Assembly: GCA_027487315.1 (NCBI GenBank)
Contig: JAIYDW010000087.1
Coordinates: 1 to 41,140, forward strand
Reading direction: 5' to 3'
Origin: Verrucomicrobiaceae bacterium
Lineage (GTDB): Bacteria; Verrucomicrobiota; Verrucomicrobiia; Verrucomicrobiales; Verrucomicrobiaceae
Length of the DNA: 41,140 bases
Notes under the pieces: generated by a model
Told to the model about the DNA's origin: nothing
Database searches by the model: none
Seen by the model: the letters and a program-made list of their open reading frames with translations, nothing else
Position numbers and translations under genes: made by a program
Shown: piece after piece, positions 39,657 to 41,140 of the stretch
Layout: each line of letters starts with the position of its first letter
How positions within the stretch are numbered: the stretch's first letter is position 1

Positions 39657-41140
39657 ACCAACAAAGAAGAGTGAGGGTTCGTACTCGCCAAGTGCAAAAG
39701 CGCCTCCGGCCCCACAGGCTCCTCGGCTTGCCACGGCAGCCAGGCGGTGCGCCTGGCCTGCTTCTCTACCACCTCGCGTAAGTATCGATGTTCGGAAGCT
39801 TCGCGGCACTGCAGCAAAGGATCGCATGAGCCGCTGTTGAGCAGGCTTTGATTGATGACCCACGCAAACGGTTCGATGTGGGCTCGGCGCAAGTCTTCCT
39901 GCAAAGCCGCCGCTTCGTGCACGGGCGTCGCCTCAGGTAGGGTCACGAGCAGGATTCGAGTGAAGTCAGGATCGCGCAGGCGTTCAAGCAGCTTCAGCAC
40001 TTCCTCGGGCTGCGTGCTCCGCGCCTGACGCTCCAGTTCGCGCTGATAAGCCTCGCTGGCATCCAGCAACAAAAGCGTGTGCCCAGTCGGAGCGGTATCG
40101 AGCACGACAAAACGACCCGTGCCACGACCCACCTCACGCGCAAACGCCCGGAACACCGCAATCTCCTCCGTGCAGGGCGAGCGCAGATCCTCCTCCAGCA
40201 ACGCACGACCCGCTTCATCCATCGCCGCACCTTGGGCCAGCATGACTTCGCCTTGATAAGCCGCAGTCTCCGCGGCGGGATCAATCTTGCTAAGCGTAAG
40301 TCCCTCCACCTTGCCATGCAAAGTCTGCGCCACATGGGCGGCGGGATCGGTCGTGCTCAGATGCACAGAATGGCCTCGCTTTGCCAGCATCACCGCGATG
40401 GCCGCCGCGACCGTCGTCTTGCCCACGCCGCCTTTGCCCATGGTCATGATGACACCGTTGCCCTGCCTCTCGATGGTGGCCACCAAGTCTTCAAGACTTT
40501 CCATTTCAGGGGGTGTCCAGCCGCTCTCATCCGCTTTCACACACTTGCCTTGCCCATCACCGCTCAGCAGCACACGCAGACCGCCGATGCCAAGGATGTT
40601 GATGGGGCGCAGCGGCACGATGAAGCTCGGCATGGATCTGATGAACTCGCCCGCTGCCGCCAAAGCCGACAATCCCCGCTGCTGCATCGCCTGCGCCGTC
40701 ACATCTTCCGGGCAGTCCGTTTCAAAGGTTCCGTTCACCACGAGACATTGATTGCCCACACCGATGGCTCGCAGTTCTTTGGAGGTGCGCTCCGCCTCAC
40801 GCAAAGCCGCCCCTTGCGGACGACTCACAAGCACCAGCGTCGTCGCCATGGCATCCGCCAGGGTGTTGACCGTGGCCTCATAAATCACTCGCTGCTTCTC
40901 CAAACCCGCCAGCGGTCCAAGACACGACGTCCCGCTCGTGTTGTTATCCAAAAACTGATCCCACGCCTTCGCCAAACTCATCAAGCGCAGCGTGTGCCCC
41001 GTCGGCGCCGTGTCAAAAATGACGTGATCATACGCCTTCGCCGCCTCCGGATTCCCAATCAATCCCGAGAACTCATCGAATGCCGCAATCTCCACCGTGC
41101 ACGACCCCGAAAGCTGCTCCTCCATGCTCCTTAGCGCCGC
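39653..41140 (-). CDS. arsA: ArsA arsenite-transporting ATPase (5' end cut by window)
   Basis: 495 codons seen to the stop at 39653; the frame remains open to the window's right end, so the first ATPase P-loop is outside. The visible part covers most of the first half (DTAPTGHTLRLMSLAKAWDQF, GTSCLGPLAGLEKQ), a linker, and the full second half with P-loop GKGGVGKT (40438-40415) and DTAPTGHTLLLLDASEAYQ. Cysteines in SGSCTVEIAAF, GTSCLGP and RSPCTEEIAVF are consistent with the three As/Sb-binding Cys of ArsA. It hydrolyses ATP to power arsenite extrusion, normally with ArsB; no ArsB is in the window. It is the first gene seen of a leftward operon arsA - FmdB-like - channel - arsC; genes upstream (arsR, arsD) may lie just beyond the edge. 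Confidence 0.97.
   Translation of the reverse strand, partial: AALRSMEEQLSGSCTVEIAAFDEFSGLIGNPEAAKAYDHVIFDTAPTGHTLRLMSLAKAWDQFLDNNTSGTSCLGPLAGLEKQRVIYEATVNTLADAMATTLVLVSRPQGAALREAERTSKELRAIGVGNQCLVVNGTFETDCPEDVTAQAMQQRGLSALAAAGEFIRSMPSFIVPLRPINILGIGGLRVLLSGDGQGKCVKADESGWTPPEMESLEDLVATIERQGNGVIMTMGKGGVGKTTVAAAIAVMLAKRGHSVHLSTTDPAAHVAQTLHGKVEGLTLSKIDPAAETAAYQGEVMLAQGAAMDEAGRALLEEDLRSPCTEEIAVFRAFAREVGRGTGRFVVLDTAPTGHTLLLLDASEAYQRELERQARSTQPEEVLKLLERLRDPDFTRILLVTLPEATPVHEAAALQEDLRRAHIEPFAWVINQSLLNSGSCDPLLQCREASEHRYLREVVEKQARRTAWLPWQAEEPVGPEALLHLASTNPHSSLLV

Overview
The window looks like a chromosomal segment of a free-living member of the Verrucomicrobiota, probably near Verrucomicrobiaceae/Chthoniobacterales. 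The best evidence is a four-gene pseudopilin set (29556-35316) in the order D-B-C-A that matches the 'Verru_Chthon cassette' known from Verrucomicrobium and Chthoniobacter. Supporting signs are giant secreted proteins with ELWxTDGTxxGT, immunoglobulin-like and beta-strand repeats, a sulfatase, an FG-GAP/VCBS protein, high GC and weak Shine-Dalgarno sites. Taxonomy is inferred from gene content only.

Layout. 1-5306: a truncated secreted FG-GAP repeat protein, a DapA-family lyase/aldolase, two small unknown genes on the opposite strand, and a fucose-isomerase-like protein; this suggests sugar catabolism. 5307-7568: a structured intergenic region, then thrS lacking the usual N-terminal TGS domain. 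7779-15506: a 2575-residue lipoprotein with a subtilisin-like domain, 17 ELW repeats, Ig-like domains and a distinctive C-terminal domain. 15522-18980: a secreted double heavy-metal-associated protein, an arylsulfatase, an O-methyltransferase-like enzyme and a zinc-ribbon/Smr protein. 19205-27640: a 2811-residue exported protein whose last ~420 residues are homologous to the end of the 7779 protein. 27899-28149: a small element with perfect 23-bp inverted ends.

28153-35316 is one tight leftward operon: pseudopilin-like D, B, C and A, then two tandem paralogous secreted proteins of unknown function. A sigma-54-like site lies just upstream of D, and a weaker similar site lies upstream of the 2811-residue protein. 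35686-36144 is a divergent glycine-rich RRM RNA-binding protein whose leader can pair with its own start region. It ends in a clear terminator.

36362-41140: a lidless Hsp70-like protein with a small unknown partner, then an arsenic-resistance operon (arsA, an FmdB-like small protein, an aquaglyceroporin-type channel, arsC). The arsA 5' end lies outside the window.

Main points of novelty: the shared C-terminal domain of the two giant proteins, the paralog pair ending the pseudopilin operon, the possible sigma-54 link between them, the RRM leader structure, and the inverted-repeat element. No tRNA, rRNA or CRISPR array was recognised.
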